Shown: positions 1 through 9,686 of the stretch, piece after piece
Position numbering within the stretch: the first letter of the stretch is position 1
Layout of the letters: every line of letters starts with the position of its first letter
From: Clostridiaceae bacterium
GTDB lineage: Bacteria; Bacillota; Clostridia; DSM-8532
DNA: 41,207 nucleotides
Assembly: GCA_012519655.1 (NCBI GenBank)
Contig: JAAYPS010000113.1
Span: 1-41,207 of the forward strand
Reading direction: 5' to 3'
Made by a program: the position numbers and the translations under genes
Notes under the pieces: generated by a model
Databases searched by the model: none
What the model saw: only the letters and a program-made list of their open reading frames with translations
What the model was told of the DNA's origin: nothing

Positions 1-311
1 GGGGTACCTTCTCTAAGTCTTGGAAATCGAACAGGAACATTTTGTGGAGCTTCGCCTCGATTTTTACCATACATAAAAGCAGGTAAGAAATAACGTGGCT
101 CTTGTTTGGTAAAGGGAAGCTCTATATGAATGACTCCAGACCAAATTGATTCATTCAAATTTGAAATTTGCATCTGTATTTTAAAAGGGTTATCAGAACT
201 TCCATTTCCACCCTGATGTTTTATTGTTGATTGAAGGCCATGCTTATCAAGCGGTGAATAATCAGTAGTATTATCTGTTTTACTTCTTGCGGTTAAAATT
301 AGTTTCATCAT
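1..311 (-). CDS. N-terminal part of an unknown protein, cut by the window edge
   Basis: About 103 codons read leftward from an ATG at 311 and run off position 1 without a stop. A second ATG follows directly, and an AAAGGA-like ribosome site lies about 13 bases upstream. The protein begins MMKLILTARSK and has no signal peptide or membrane segment, so it looks cytoplasmic. I do not recognise the family. It lies downstream of the GH67 alpha-glucuronidase on the same strand, 180 bases away, so it could belong to a xylan or glucuronoxylan utilisation set, possibly another glycosidase. That is only a guess from position. Confidence 0.6.
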   Translation of the reverse strand, partial: MMKLILTARSKTDNTTDYSPLDKHGLQSTIKHQGGNGSSDNPFKIQMQISNLNESIWSGVIHIELPFTKQEPRYFLPAFMYGKNRGEAPQNVPVRFPRLREGT

Positions 312-491
312 ACCAATAACATATTCCTTTCTTTTTGTACACGCTTTGCCTCATGATAATTTTCTGTAAATAGATGTCTTTAACAATGTTTATTCATGAT
401 TTGGTGCTTCCAGTCGAACTCTTTCATCATAAATAAAATTTGTATAATGGAGGCATTTTAATTTCTAAGAGTAATAAATATTGGAATAATA

Positions 492-2540
492 CTAATATAT
501 TTTCCTTCCTTTCTCGTCGGGAATTCCACTTTTTCGGTAAAAATATGTATTTACAACATCACGCCATTCAATTGCATCCTTTATTTGAACATCAAGCCTA
601 TTTAAAACGTTACTAAATCTTTCTTCGTCTATGTGTGCTTTAAGGGAGAGCCATTGTTTTTTAAATTCTTTAACCTGTGCAACCCCCTCAAAATGAGAGT
701 CATATATATGCTGTATTAGTGTTTTGCCTGATTTTAGCATATATCTATATGGGACGTAATGAAAAAAGAGCAATAATTCTTCAGGGCAAGAATCAATACT
801 GTTATACATTTGCGCATTTTCTCCAATATATTTCCCGGCAAAGCCTGTTCCGGTTTCAATACTCCGATCAACTCCAATACCGAATAAGTCTGCTCTGTGA
901 TACGTGCCCCAATGTGAGTACTCATATCCATCAACATTTGGTCCATAATGATGATTAGGATTTACCATCCATCCAATTCCTAGTGGTGTTGTGTATTTTT
1001 CATATGTCTGCCATGAATTCAGGAGTATGTCGCATATAGTTTTTACTACTATATCGTTTGAAGAAAAAGTGAGGCGTACCCATTCTTCTGCAATATCTTC
1101 AGCGCTTAGGTCTGGATTATATGCAAGTCTTCCATAGCCATAAAGGTTTGCTTGTGCCAGTTGGTGTCCTGTCCAATTTAAGTCATTACCAATGTTTGAA
1201 ACAGCAGCAATACCACAATGTTCTTGTGGGTGAACCTCTCCTGCGATTATTTTTTTAATGGTTGAACCCTTTCCTTTCGAAAGAGTATCAAAATCCAATA
1301 TCTCTTTCCATTGGGGGACAAGGAAGCAAACATGTTTTTGTTGACCTGTGTATTCTTGAGTAATTTGCAGCTCCATTATTTGATTTGTATTTCTAAGCCC
1401 TCCTAATAAAGGTGATACTGGCTCTCTAACTTGAAAATCCATTGGTCCATTTTTTATTTGCAGTATAACATTATCTAAAAACTGTCCATCAAGGGGCATG
1501 AAATTATCATATGCAGCGTTGGCTCTATCTGTCTTTGTGTCACGCCAATCTTGTTTGCAATTGTACACAAAACAGCGCCATATTACCACTCCGCCATAAG
1601 GTTTTAATGCTGATGCAAGCATATTCGCTCCTTCAGCATGGTCTCTACCATATGTAAAAGGTCCTGGTCTACTTTCAGAGTCGGCCTTTACAAGAAATCC
1701 ACCGAAATCCGGTATGAAATGGTATATTTCTGTTGCAGCATCACGCCACCATTTTGCCACAGATTTATCTAAGGGGTCTGCTGTGGACAGATTTCCTAAT
1801 TCAATCGGACTTGCAAAATCTACAGACAAGAAGATTGTAATGCCATATTTTCTGAAGATATCAGCTAACCGCGCAATCTCGGGTAGATAAACCTTTGTAA
1901 TAAACCTTGTTTCATGATAGTGTACATTAACATTATTTAGTACAATTGAGTTTATTCCAACTGAAGCTAGCAGCCTGGCGTAGTCCTGAACTCTTTGTTT
2001 GTTTTTAATAAATTTATTATTCTCATAGAATATGGAGTTACCTGCATATCCTCTCTCTATGCTTCCATCAAAATTGTCCCATTGATTTATCATACGGTAC
2101 ATGTTAGAGGGATTGTCGATCATGTTCATTTTGTGGAGGGGAGTTTCCAACTGTACAAGTCTTAGAAAAGCAAACACGCCATATAGAACACCTCTGTCGT
2201 TTTTACCTGAAATGATAATATTCTGGTTATAGTATTTAATGATATATCCATCATCTTTTAGATTATTAATATCGTCATTCGATAGAGTATTAATATAACT
2301 AGATACGCCAATAATTATTCCGCTGTTATTGCTTGAAACACACTTAGGTGATATACCGAGCATTTTCTCAAGACCGAAACTTAACTCATTCAGTGCAGTA
2401 CTTAAAATAGGCAATTTACCAATAGCTGAAACATTAGAAAATGTTCCGATATATTGTTTCAACACCTCAGAATTTTCAATTTTGCGGTAAGTTAACCAGC
2501 AGTTGTATGAAGAATTTTCTCCGAATTTAGGCAAGTTCAT
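492..2540 (-). CDS. aguA: GH67 alpha-glucuronidase
   Basis: This 682-residue enzyme should remove 4-O-methylglucuronic acid from the ends of short aldouronic acids made from xylan. It has no signal peptide, so it acts in the cytoplasm after oligosaccharide uptake. The GH67 active-site set is complete: general acid Glu289 in VKADSE, and Asp368 ([11 protein letters not shown]) with Glu396 ([10 protein letters not shown]) as the paired acids that activate water. All three sit at a constant +4 offset from E285/D364/E392 as I recall them for the Geobacillus enzyme. Length is normal for the family. An AraC regulator lies 256 bases upstream on the same strand and is a plausible controller. The ribosome site directly before the ATG is weak, and a small hairpin lies between the ATG and the purine-rich stretch further up. 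Confidence 0.95.
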   Translation of the reverse strand: MNLPKFGENSSYNCWLTYRKIENSEVLKQYIGTFSNVSAIGKLPILSTALNELSFGLEKMLGISPKCVSSNNSGIIIGVSSYINTLSNDDINNLKDDGYIIKYYNQNIIISGKNDRGVLYGVFAFLRLVQLETPLHKMNMIDNPSNMYRMINQWDNFDGSIERGYAGNSIFYENNKFIKNKQRVQDYARLLASVGINSIVLNNVNVHYHETRFITKVYLPEIARLADIFRKYGITIFLSVDFASPIELGNLSTADPLDKSVAKWWRDAATEIYHFIPDFGGFLVKADSESRPGPFTYGRDHAEGANMLASALKPYGGVVIWRCFVYNCKQDWRDTKTDRANAAYDNFMPLDGQFLDNVILQIKNGPMDFQVREPVSPLLGGLRNTNQIMELQITQEYTGQQKHVCFLVPQWKEILDFDTLSKGKGSTIKKIIAGEVHPQEHCGIAAVSNIGNDLNWTGHQLAQANLYGYGRLAYNPDLSAEDIAEEWVRLTFSSNDIVVKTICDILLNSWQTYEKYTTPLGIGWMVNPNHHYGPNVDGYEYSHWGTYHRADLFGIGVDRSIETGTGFAGKYIGENAQMYNSIDSCPEELLLFFHYVPYRYMLKSGKTLIQHIYDSHFEGVAQVKEFKKQWLSLKAHIDEERFSNVLNRLDVQIKDAIEWRDVVNTYFYRKSGIPDEKGRKIY

Positions 2541-2550
2541 ATAATTCCAT

Positions 2551-2569
2551 GTTACTTGAAAAAAGTAAC
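2551..2569 (-). promoter_or_regulatory. Small hairpin in the GH67 leader
   Basis: GTTACTT (2551-2557) and AAGTAAC (2563-2569) form a perfect 7-bp stem with a 5-base loop, just upstream of the GH67 start at 2540. On the minus strand the best purine-rich ribosome-site candidate (AGAAGGGAGAAG) lies on the far side of the hairpin. The stem could bring it closer to the ATG or mask it. A functional role is inference. Confidence 0.35.
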
Positions 2570-2796
2570 TTCTCCCTTCTAATTACTGAAAATGTAGACA
2601 ATTTTAATTGGTATCTCAAATATCAAAGAAATAAAGAGTAGGGTTTTCTACATAATAATTTTTGATTCCCTTTTCCCTAATTGAATTCTATCATTTTGAT
2701 AACAGTTTTAAGATGAAAAAAGCAAGTATAATTTATAATTTTCATGGATTGGATTTTTAATGAAAGAAATTCTTAATCTTACCTAAAATACCCTGA

Positions 2797-3591
2797 CTAA
2801 GATTTAATAACCTCTGAGGGAGATATACCTCTGTGTTCTTTAAATACTTTGCTGAAATAGAAAACATCAGAAAAACCACATTCTGCAGCGGCCTCACTTA
2901 CGTTATACATACCGCTTGATAGCAGGTTTTCAGCTTGATTTATTCTGATATTTGTTAAATACTGCCGAAATGTCAGTCCGGTCTCTTGTTTGAATAAGGT
3001 ACCGAAATAAAGAGGACTGAGATTTGTCATTTTTGCCATCTCTTTAACAGAGAGGGGTTCATAGTAATGATCTAATACATGTTGCAAAATCATTCGTATC
3101 CGTTTGTTAGTAACATTATCGTTACTAATGTTATTAGTAAAAATAGCCTGATAACACTTGGCCAGAATCATCATAAAAGTTGCTCGGGATTTTAGTTTAT
3201 AACAGGTGTCTCGCAATAGCCAGATGGCTGTCATTTCTTGAAATAGAGTAATAATATCCTCGCGTATACCTATGTGAGATACTATATTAAAGGGTAACTT
3301 AACTTCATTACCTTTAAGATCGTAGACAAATATATTCACACAATAACAATCCATTAAGTACTCAGGATCAGAGCTGGCATATTCACTACAACCTTTTTGC
3401 ACACAAACTAAATCTCCGCCCTTTACGGAATGTCTTACACCATCAATAACATATTCTCCCTTACCTGATACAACATATGTAAAATTAATGAAAGGAGCAA
3501 TTCTGGGTTTTATCTCCCAGGAGGGTGTACATATTCTATGGTTGTAATAATGAATATCTACTATTAGCTCGTCAAAGTTATACTCATGCAT
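2797..3591 (-). CDS. AraC-family transcriptional regulator with cupin sensor domain
   Basis: This is a 264-residue one-component regulator. Residues 1 to about 150 form an AraC-type cupin sensor (the PFINFTYVVSGKG region and strands after it). Residues from about 165 to the end form the double helix-turn-helix, with the usual second-helix signature GFSDVFYFSKVFKEHRGISPSEV. It lies upstream of, and on the same strand as, the GH67 alpha-glucuronidase. It is divergent from the GntR/LacI repressor at 3916. It probably responds to a xylan-derived uronide or pentose and controls aguA and its downstream neighbour. The ligand is not visible from sequence. Confidence 0.88.
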   Translation of the reverse strand: MHEYNFDELIVDIHYYNHRICTPSWEIKPRIAPFINFTYVVSGKGEYVIDGVRHSVKGGDLVCVQKGCSEYASSDPEYLMDCYCVNIFVYDLKGNEVKLPFNIVSHIGIREDIITLFQEMTAIWLLRDTCYKLKSRATFMMILAKCYQAIFTNNISNDNVTNKRIRMILQHVLDHYYEPLSVKEMAKMTNLSPLYFGTLFKQETGLTFRQYLTNIRINQAENLLSSGMYNVSEAAAECGFSDVFYFSKVFKEHRGISPSEVIKS

Positions 3592-3734
3592 TATTATTCA
3601 CCCAAATTAAGTATAGCAGTTTCGCAGGGTAAAGACAATATGCCTATATGACACTGATTTTAACTTATTGATTTCAGTTGTATTATAAATATTATAATGA
3701 AGAATAACAATTGCACAAAATTCGATAGCGAATT

Positions 3735-3756
3735 TTTAGTTGTAATTACAACTAAA
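3735..3756. promoter_or_regulatory. 22-bp perfect palindrome, probable AraR-type operator
   Basis: A perfect dyad, TTTAGTTGTAA followed by its reverse complement, lies in the 324-base gap between the divergent AraC gene (start 3591) and the GntR/LacI-hybrid gene (start 3916). Its central TTGTAATTACAA resembles the symmetrical TTGT...ACAA operators of AraR repressors. The neighbouring repressor is of AraR architecture, so autoregulation and control of the divergent gene are likely. The rest of the gap is AT-rich with no other clear element. Confidence 0.65.
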
Positions 3757-3915
3757 TTGTATTATTATTGTAATTAATAAAAGAATGGGTCGTTAATCCA
3801 TATAACTACACAAAAATAGAAATACACACTATAGAATATTATCAAGGTTGAATAGTTTCGTAATTATTTTGCTATCAAAATCCAATAGAAAACTAATTAC
3901 AAGAGAGGTAGTAAT

Positions 3916-5010
3916 ATGACTAAATCTCCCAAATACATGGAAATAGTGAATTGGACAGAGAAACAGATCGCTGAGGGCAAATATAAACCAAATGAAAAAT
4001 TTCTTTCAGAGTCTAAACTATGTGAAACATTTGGTTGTTCGCGTCAAACAATCCGTCGTGCCTTTGACATTCTTGAACAACGTAAATTAATTACTCGTAT
4101 TCAAGGCAGTGGTACCTACATCTCTTCTCTAGATCTACATAATAGTTTGAAAAACAGTAATAATAGAATAATATCAAAAACTATTGGGTTAATCTCCACC
4201 TTTCTCGACAATTGCGTTTTTCCGGGCATCATTCGGGGAATTGAGAGTGTACTATCAGCAGAGGGTTATGCTGTTCAACTTATATCCAATAATAATTTAG
4301 TAGCAGGCGAAGCCAGAGCGTTACAGCTAATGATGAAAAGAGATTTGGATGGACTTATTGTTGAACCTACACGAAGTGCTTTACCTTGCGTAAATATAGA
4401 TTTATATCAAGAAGCAATACAAAGCGGGCTTCCACTATTATTTATAGATTCTTTCTATTCAGAGCTGTCCGTACCTTATATCGCTCTAGACGATGAAAAG
4501 GCAGGATATGTCGCAACCGAGTACCTAATTAAGAAAGGACATAGAAATATTGTTGGAATATTTCCGCACAGTAATAGGCAAGCTCATTTACGATATCTTG
4601 GTTATGTTAAAGCGCTTTCTAATTATCAAATCCCCATTCAAGAACACCTTATTTTTTGGCATTCAAAGGAAGATATGCAACAAGTAATTCATGGACATCC
4701 CCTTTATAAATGCATATTGGAAGAATGTACTGCAGTGCTCTGTTATAATGATGTTACAGCTATGATGCTAATTAGTTATATAAGTAAAAACGGAATTAAC
4801 GTACCTTCTGATATATCTGTTATTGGAATAGATAATTCCGAACTTGCAAAGTTTGGAGATCTTACAAGTATTGCGCACCCTGCAGATCAGCTTGGAGAAG
4901 CTGCAGCTAAGATGATATTATCCATGATACAAGGTTTCGAAGGTAAGACAATTTTGTTTCCTCCAAAGTTGATTGAGCGTAGTTCGGTTAGAGAGATTAT
5001 ATTAAAATAG
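3916..5010 (+). CDS. GntR/LacI-hybrid transcriptional repressor, AraR-like
   Basis: This 364-residue repressor joins a GntR winged helix-turn-helix (residues 1-70, with LCETFGCSRQTIRRAFDILE and the wing IQGSGTYIS) to a LacI/periplasmic-binding-protein effector domain (about 85-360: TIGLISTFLDN, DGLIVEPTRS, VIGIDNSELAKFGDLTSI). This fusion is the signature of AraR, which binds L-arabinose and releases arabinose and arabinan genes. A good AGAGAGG ribosome site precedes the ATG, and a perfect palindrome lies 160-180 bases upstream. No arabinose catabolic gene is in this window, so the true effector could be another sugar. Confidence 0.85.
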   Translation: MTKSPKYMEIVNWTEKQIAEGKYKPNEKFLSESKLCETFGCSRQTIRRAFDILEQRKLITRIQGSGTYISSLDLHNSLKNSNNRIISKTIGLISTFLDNCVFPGIIRGIESVLSAEGYAVQLISNNNLVAGEARALQLMMKRDLDGLIVEPTRSALPCVNIDLYQEAIQSGLPLLFIDSFYSELSVPYIALDDEKAGYVATEYLIKKGHRNIVGIFPHSNRQAHLRYLGYVKALSNYQIPIQEHLIFWHSKEDMQQVIHGHPLYKCILEECTAVLCYNDVTAMMLISYISKNGINVPSDISVIGIDNSELAKFGDLTSIAHPADQLGEAAAKMILSMIQGFEGKTILFPPKLIERSSVREIILK

Positions 5011-5116
5011 CAATAGTGCAATGAGACATTAGAAGTGTGCTGGTGTTCTCTCGTTGTTAATTGCTAAGCAAATAAATATATTTTTATAAAACAATATTAT
5101 ATTGGGGGCAATACTT

Positions 5117-6043
5117 ATGGAATCCAATTCAAAACGCGAAATGAAATTTTCAGGTAAAGACCGAAAAAGTATATACCTGTACGTATGGGAAAATGTACGT
5201 GAAGTTAAAGGAATTGTTCAGATTTTTCATGGTATGTCCGAGCATGCGTTGCGATATGAGGATTTTGCACTATTTTTAAATAAAAATGGTTTTGTAGTAT
5301 ATGCAAATGATCATCGAGGGCATGGAAAAACTGCAGATAGTATAAGTGAACTTGGTGTAATAGGTAAAGATGGTTTTAACAATATAGTAGAGGATGAGTA
5401 TATCCTCTACAAAGAAATACGAGAAAAGTACCCAGACAAACCCATTTATGTATTAGGTCATAGTTTTGGCTCATTTGTTTCACAAGATTATATTACACGT
5501 TTTGGAGATGGAATTTCTGGAGTAATTATGTCGGGGTCAGCAATGCAAAAGGGAATTGATATCACAGCCGGAAGATGCTTGGCAATTATCCAATGCAAAT
5601 TATTTGGTGAAAAAAGAAAAGCCCATTTTCTTGATAAGTTAAGTTTTGGAAATTACAATAAAAGGATCCAAAATGCAAAACATAAGTTTGCATGGTTAAG
5701 CACAGATGAAGAAACGGTTGAAAAATATGAGCAAGATCCTCTTTGTGGTGGAGTAGTTTCTATTGGTTTTTACTATTATATGCTTAAAGCATTTAAAGAC
5801 ATGTACCTGCGCAATAAACTCAATAAGATTCCACGTTCCTTACCAATGCTTATTCTATCAGGTGAAGAAGATCCGGTAGGTTACTATGGTGAAAGAGTTA
5901 AGAAGTTGTATGAACTATACAAAAATGAAGGTCTCAATGTTCAAATGAAACTATACCCTGAAATGCGACATGAAATATTAAATGAAAAAAACTCAATCAA
6001 TGTATATAGTGATATTCTTAATTGGCTTTTGTCGCACAGCTAA
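5117..6043 (+). CDS. Alpha/beta hydrolase, monoacylglycerol-lipase-like (serine aminopeptidase S33 family)
   Basis: This 308-residue cytoplasmic hydrolase has the nucleophile elbow GHSFG (Ser116), an acidic residue in SGEEDPVG and a histidine in the late RHEIL motif, which together make the usual triad. The oxyanion region reads FHGMSEHALRYEDF, and NDHRGHGKT follows; both are typical of the lysophospholipase/monoglyceride-lipase group. The start is the ATG at 5117, because TGGGGGCA lies just upstream at good spacing. A TTG five codons earlier would overlap that ribosome site. The natural substrate is unknown. A short hairpin follows the gene. Confidence 0.82.
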   Translation: MESNSKREMKFSGKDRKSIYLYVWENVREVKGIVQIFHGMSEHALRYEDFALFLNKNGFVVYANDHRGHGKTADSISELGVIGKDGFNNIVEDEYILYKEIREKYPDKPIYVLGHSFGSFVSQDYITRFGDGISGVIMSGSAMQKGIDITAGRCLAIIQCKLFGEKRKAHFLDKLSFGNYNKRIQNAKHKFAWLSTDEETVEKYEQDPLCGGVVSIGFYYYMLKAFKDMYLRNKLNKIPRSLPMLILSGEEDPVGYYGERVKKLYELYKNEGLNVQMKLYPEMRHEILNEKNSINVYSDILNWLLSHS

Positions 6044-6045
6044 AA

Positions 6046-6065
6046 GAAGATACATTAGTATCTTC
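6046..6065 (+). terminator. Short hairpin after the alpha/beta hydrolase
   Basis: GAAGATAC and GTATCTTC form a perfect 8-bp stem with a 4-base loop, starting 3 bases after the stop codon. No T-run follows, so intrinsic termination would be weak. It may instead protect the 3' end. Confidence 0.4.
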
Positions 6066-6154
6066 CAAGCTGATGTGTTTATGAGACTGGTGGTAAAGCA
6101 TTACTCAAAAATGCGGTAAATTATTTTTGATTATGCTGTTATGTTTATTAAACA

Positions 6155-7186
6155 TCATAACCTAAAAGCCATTAATAAGAAATTAAGAGGCACTGACGCA
6201 AGATTCAGACCTATAATTATATAAACTACTATTACAATGATTAAACCCGGTAAATAAGCCAAGATACCAGGTAAGACTTTACCTGTGCTTGAAGAAAGAA
6301 CGGATTTATTGGTTGTAGAAGTGTTTCTTACAAATGCCCAAATAAGCCCAGCTAAAGCAGCAGAGCAAAAAGCAACAATTACTAACCAAACCACTATTAC
6401 ACCTACTTTTTGAACAGAAGGCATAGCATTGAGCGTGTTAAAATAATCATTAACAAAGTTCTCATTTGCCTGCATAGCAGAAATCTCAGAAGGTGTAATT
6501 TTATCAGAGATATAATTTATTAATACAGCGATTGAATTGTTTACAAAGTGTGCAAACATTCCAGCATATAGCGAATTAGTACGATAAACAATAAAACCAA
6601 TAATAATTCCAAGAAGAAATGTTCCTATTAGTTTTTGAAAATCCATATGGAATAATCCGAAGAGAAAAGCCGTTATAACTATGGAAGAAGTCTTACCAAA
6701 GCGCTCAAAGCTTCGCTGAATAACCCCTCTAAACATTACTTCTTCACAAACTCCAGCTGAAACTCCTATTAATAATAGATTTACAAGTAAAGGTGTCTCA
6801 CTTATTGGAAGGGGAGGTATAATAACATTTCCAAAAATAGTATTTATCAGCCAAAGGTTAAAAAAATTAATTACTGTAACAATCCACATTGAAAAAAACA
6901 TTATTGACATTATGATAAAAAGATTTAGAAAGCTGACAGGGTTGAGTCTAAGAATTTGTTTTACATTGTATTTTCTAATTACTAGCAATAAAACAGAAGG
7001 GATTAATATGATTATGTATTCAGTGACGAGTATTCCAGTAGCAAAGTTTTTATTTTGTACATATACGCCTAAAGTCATAAGTAAAAGTCCTACTATAGAA
7101 TAAAGTAACCCCGTTTCGACCAAACTCGGAGCTTTACTTAGGCTATTGCCTATGTCGTTTTTATTAATTATTGACTCAGAATTCAT
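6155..7186 (-). CDS. CPBP-family intramembrane metalloprotease (CAAX protease and bacteriocin-processing type)
   Basis: This 343-residue membrane protein has about eight hydrophobic segments. The conserved motifs are EEVMFRG (Glu148, Glu149, Arg153), FGLFH (His180) and the AHFVNNS stretch (His213), which are the predicted active-site residues of the Abi/CPBP family. In bacteria these proteins process peptides or give immunity to self-made bacteriocins, but no peptide gene is visible nearby. The start is the ATG at 7186, which has GGGG six bases upstream. A GTG at 7195 would overlap that site. The stop codon lies inside a small inverted repeat around 6138-6161. Confidence 0.85.
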   Translation of the reverse strand: MNSESIINKNDIGNSLSKAPSLVETGLLYSIVGLLLMTLGVYVQNKNFATGILVTEYIIILIPSVLLLVIRKYNVKQILRLNPVSFLNLFIIMSIMFFSMWIVTVINFFNLWLINTIFGNVIIPPLPISETPLLVNLLLIGVSAGVCEEVMFRGVIQRSFERFGKTSSIVITAFLFGLFHMDFQKLIGTFLLGIIIGFIVYRTNSLYAGMFAHFVNNSIAVLINYISDKITPSEISAMQANENFVNDYFNTLNAMPSVQKVGVIVVWLVIVAFCSAALAGLIWAFVRNTSTTNKSVLSSSTGKVLPGILAYLPGLIIVIVVYIIIGLNLASVPLNFLLMAFRL

Positions 7187-7248
7187 TATATACACCCCAA
7201 ACTTTATTTTACATTAATGTATATTATATCACAAACATAAAGAAAGGG

Positions 7249-7306
7249 AACACAGAGGGACGGTTCTTTTGTGCTAATTAGCACAAAAGAACCGTCCCCC
7301 TGTGTT
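7249..7306. repeat. 58-bp REP-like inverted repeat
   Basis: Two 29-base arms meet at a GCTAATTAGC centre without a loop, and there is one mismatch (7256 against 7299). The arms contain GGGACGGTTCTTTTGTGC and its complement. I know this kind of sequence as a dispersed palindrome in several clostridial genomes. It sits between the stop of the NlpC/P60 gene and the start of the CPBP gene, both on the minus strand. It could act as a transcription barrier, but it has no T-run. Being dispersed is inferred from memory; only one copy is in this window. Confidence 0.75.
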
Positions 7307-7325
7307 GTTGTTAAATACGTGCAAT

Positions 7326-8372
7326 CTATCTTATTACTCGTCTTGCTGTATAATAAGTTCTACTATAATATGCCGAAGAAAGTGAGGATGTTTTAACTAC
7401 ATCTCCCGTTGAAGGAGCGTGTACAAACTTCCCGTCACCGACATATATTCCTACATGATTTACAGTTTTGCCATCAGCAGCAAAAAACACTAAATCGCCA
7501 TACTGCAAGTTGTCCTTTGACACGTATACTCCTGCCTTTGCTTGATCTCTTGATACTCTTGGTAGTGAGATTCCCAGTTTACCATAAACAGAGTATACTA
7601 ATCCTGAACAATCGTAGCTATTAGGACCTGTTGCACCCCATTGGTATGGTTTTTCCATTTCTTGCGACAGTAGAGTTTGTAGCTGCCCTGCAACATAGCT
7701 ATTACTACCACTGCGTGAGGGTAAATCATTCGATTCGATATACCGACCGCCAAAATTCTCATACATTCTTTGAAGGAAGGCTATGGCTTCTTCTTTTGAG
7801 GTGTATGCGCCAGGAACAAACATTTTATCTTCATTTCCGTTTACAACCCCGGTTTTACACAAATAGATAACCTCATTAACAGCCCATTTTGATATTGTAT
7901 TTTGATCTTTAAATATATATAGGATTTCGCTCTCAACATTACTGTTGGGTCTTGCTGCTTTTAATGTCCTATATAGCATGACAACAATTTCTTCACGTGT
8001 AGCAGTATTATTTGGCGCGAATAATCCATGTCCTATGCCATTGACGATGCCCAATTCATTTGCAACAATTACACTAGGATTTTGTGTATCACTAAATGGG
8101 TTGGAGTTTACATTAGGCAACTCTTTACCGCTAAGAGACCTATATAATTTAATAGTCAATTCAGTAAACTCTTCTCTCGTGATATAGCTAGTATAATTAT
8201 TCGTTACTTTATTTGTTAGCAGATTATAGTTATAAGCTTTTGAAATTTCAGGCTTTGCCCATTCACTTGCAGTGTTTAGGTTAATGTTCTGTTTCGCAAA
8301 GGATGGGACGGATGCAAACAGTCCTATCGATAAAATGGTTGAAATAAAGAAAATCTTATGTTTTTTAATCAT
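7326..8372 (-). CDS. Secreted SLH-domain NlpC/P60 peptidoglycan endopeptidase
   Basis: This 348-residue exported protein has a signal peptide (residues 1-27, ending near SFAKQ). Two to three S-layer homology repeats follow (about 37-80, 93-137 and 154-203) and anchor it to secondary wall polymers. The C-terminal NlpC/P60 domain (about 225-348) has catalytic Cys255 in YDCSGLV, His306 in VNHVGIY and a third polar residue near His318. It should cut stem peptides in peptidoglycan (D-glutamyl-diamino acid bonds in this family) during growth or daughter-cell separation. The gene appears monocistronic, with a REP-like palindrome after it. Confidence 0.92.
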   Translation of the reverse strand: MIKKHKIFFISTILSIGLFASVPSFAKQNINLNTASEWAKPEISKAYNYNLLTNKVTNNYTSYITREEFTELTIKLYRSLSGKELPNVNSNPFSDTQNPSVIVANELGIVNGIGHGLFAPNNTATREEIVVMLYRTLKAARPNSNVESEILYIFKDQNTISKWAVNEVIYLCKTGVVNGNEDKMFVPGAYTSKEEAIAFLQRMYENFGGRYIESNDLPSRSGSNSYVAGQLQTLLSQEMEKPYQWGATGPNSYDCSGLVYSVYGKLGISLPRVSRDQAKAGVYVSKDNLQYGDLVFFAADGKTVNHVGIYVGDGKFVHAPSTGDVVKTSSLSSAYYSRTYYTARRVIR

Positions 8373-8637
8373 ATTTATCTCCTCGTATTAAAGTAGTGGT
8401 GTCTCTTTGTTCTTAATGCAAAACGCTTCCAGAACTTACAACTTCTCGTCTACAAGGTAGTACATGTATTGTAAGCATAAAATATATTAACATAAGATTG
8501 AGTTATGTTAACTTACAAATCTCTTACATTATCATTACAACACTGAGCGTAATTGGATATATTTGGGGATAAAATGTGTTATTCATCTCAAAAACCGTAT
8601 TGCCATCTTTTTTGCCCAAATCATGACTTATATTAAA

Positions 8638-9435
8638 TTACAAATTAACAATTTCACCAGGATCAATTTTTACAGGTTGCCTATCGACACTTATCCAAAC
8701 AGGATTAGCTGAAGTATTATGAACTATTTTTCTGTTAGCACTGAACTTAAGGTTATGTAAAGACTTCATGTAATCCATTATTTCTATATTTGTTGCATAC
8801 CAAACTGAATCGTCAAAGGAAACACGTTTACTGAACTCTTCAATTAAGCACCAATTTTGTTGTCTGTTAAACTCAAAACTATGTCCCCACACATATAATA
8901 GAGTTAGTTTTTCCCAAGGAGTGGTCTTTTTGAACTCTTCCACTTTGTCAAGCAAATTTTCGTTATGATGGCATGTGGGATGCCAAGTTAAAAAATTAGA
9001 TGGCAATTCAAAGTTTCCTGTAGAATGTACCGTTCTTGAGTATTCAATTCCCAACACAGGGAGTATATTAAGCAATTCGTCATTATAATCACCGAACGGA
9101 TAAGACATTCCTCGAACAGGATAGCCCGTGAGCGACTCAAGATTTCTTCTATCATCCATTATCTCCCTAATAATCTCTTCCTTCGAAATTTGAGTAAGAA
9201 AGGGGTGAGTTAAGGTATGAACTGAGACTTCATGACCTTTATACAAGTTCTTTATTTCCGCGGATTTAACAAATTGTTCTTTATCAAAGTTACCCGAGTT
9301 TAAATGAAAAGTACCTTTAATATTATATTTGTTAAAAATGTCGATGAGCTCTCTGTCAAAAATTTGACCATCATCATAGCTCATGGTTAAAGCTTTTTTC
9401 TTTCCTTGTGGGAAACTGTAACATATTGTACTCAT
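8638..9435 (-). CDS. Polysaccharide deacetylase family protein (NodB fold)
   Basis: This is a 265-residue protein without a signal peptide. The NodB-homology domain carries SYDDGQ (metal-binding aspartate) and VHTLTHP (HxxxH), and then SYPFGDYN as the downstream motif. The late part reads LTLLYVWGHSFEF. The set fits carbohydrate esterase family 4 proteins acting on N-acetylated or O-acetylated sugars, and the cytoplasmic location suggests a small or intracellular substrate. The start is set by AAGGAGATGAT just before the ATG at 9435. An in-frame ATG at 9492 lacks a site. The substrate is not evident. Confidence 0.82.
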   Translation of the reverse strand: MSTICYSFPQGKKKALTMSYDDGQIFDRELIDIFNKYNIKGTFHLNSGNFDKEQFVKSAEIKNLYKGHEVSVHTLTHPFLTQISKEEIIREIMDDRRNLESLTGYPVRGMSYPFGDYNDELLNILPVLGIEYSRTVHSTGNFELPSNFLTWHPTCHHNENLLDKVEEFKKTTPWEKLTLLYVWGHSFEFNRQQNWCLIEEFSKRVSFDDSVWYATNIEIMDYMKSLHNLKFSANRKIVHNTSANPVWISVDRQPVKIDPGEIVNL

Positions 9436-9638
9436 AAAAATCATCTCCTTAAGCTGCATTATAGGATCTGTTGAAGTAAATGACAAGAACATTAATCTAT
9501 GGTATTTTACGATGCTAGATATTTTAGGCTAGCGCTCTAACATGGTCATTTTTGCAAAAGGTAAAGCAATTTTCAGTGTATCCATGTTCAGAATACACAT
9601 AATTAAGAATATTAAAGGCAATGAAAGATTGCATGAAA

Positions 9639-9686
9639 GTTAAACGGCCTGGCTCCGAACGAATGTTGGAACCAGACCATTTAAAC
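9639..9686 (-). repeat. Imperfect hairpin element forming the 3' end of the truncated response regulator gene
   Basis: Arms of about 20 bases (near 9640-9660 and 9665-9684) flank a GAAT turn. The mismatches at 9653/9671, 9648/9676 and 9645/9679 are all C-A on the plus strand, so they become G-U pairs in minus-strand RNA, with one bulged base. This points to selection for RNA folding on the minus strand. The element supplies the last 15 codons and stop of the upstream receiver protein. It looks like a small dispersed hairpin element that inserted into, or was left at, a truncated gene. Confidence 0.6.

Noticed and set aside
9526-9545. cre-like TAGCGCT sequence before the cytoplasmic deacetylase
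   Set aside because: Only the central CG and a few bases match the consensus; too weak beside the good site at 14419.
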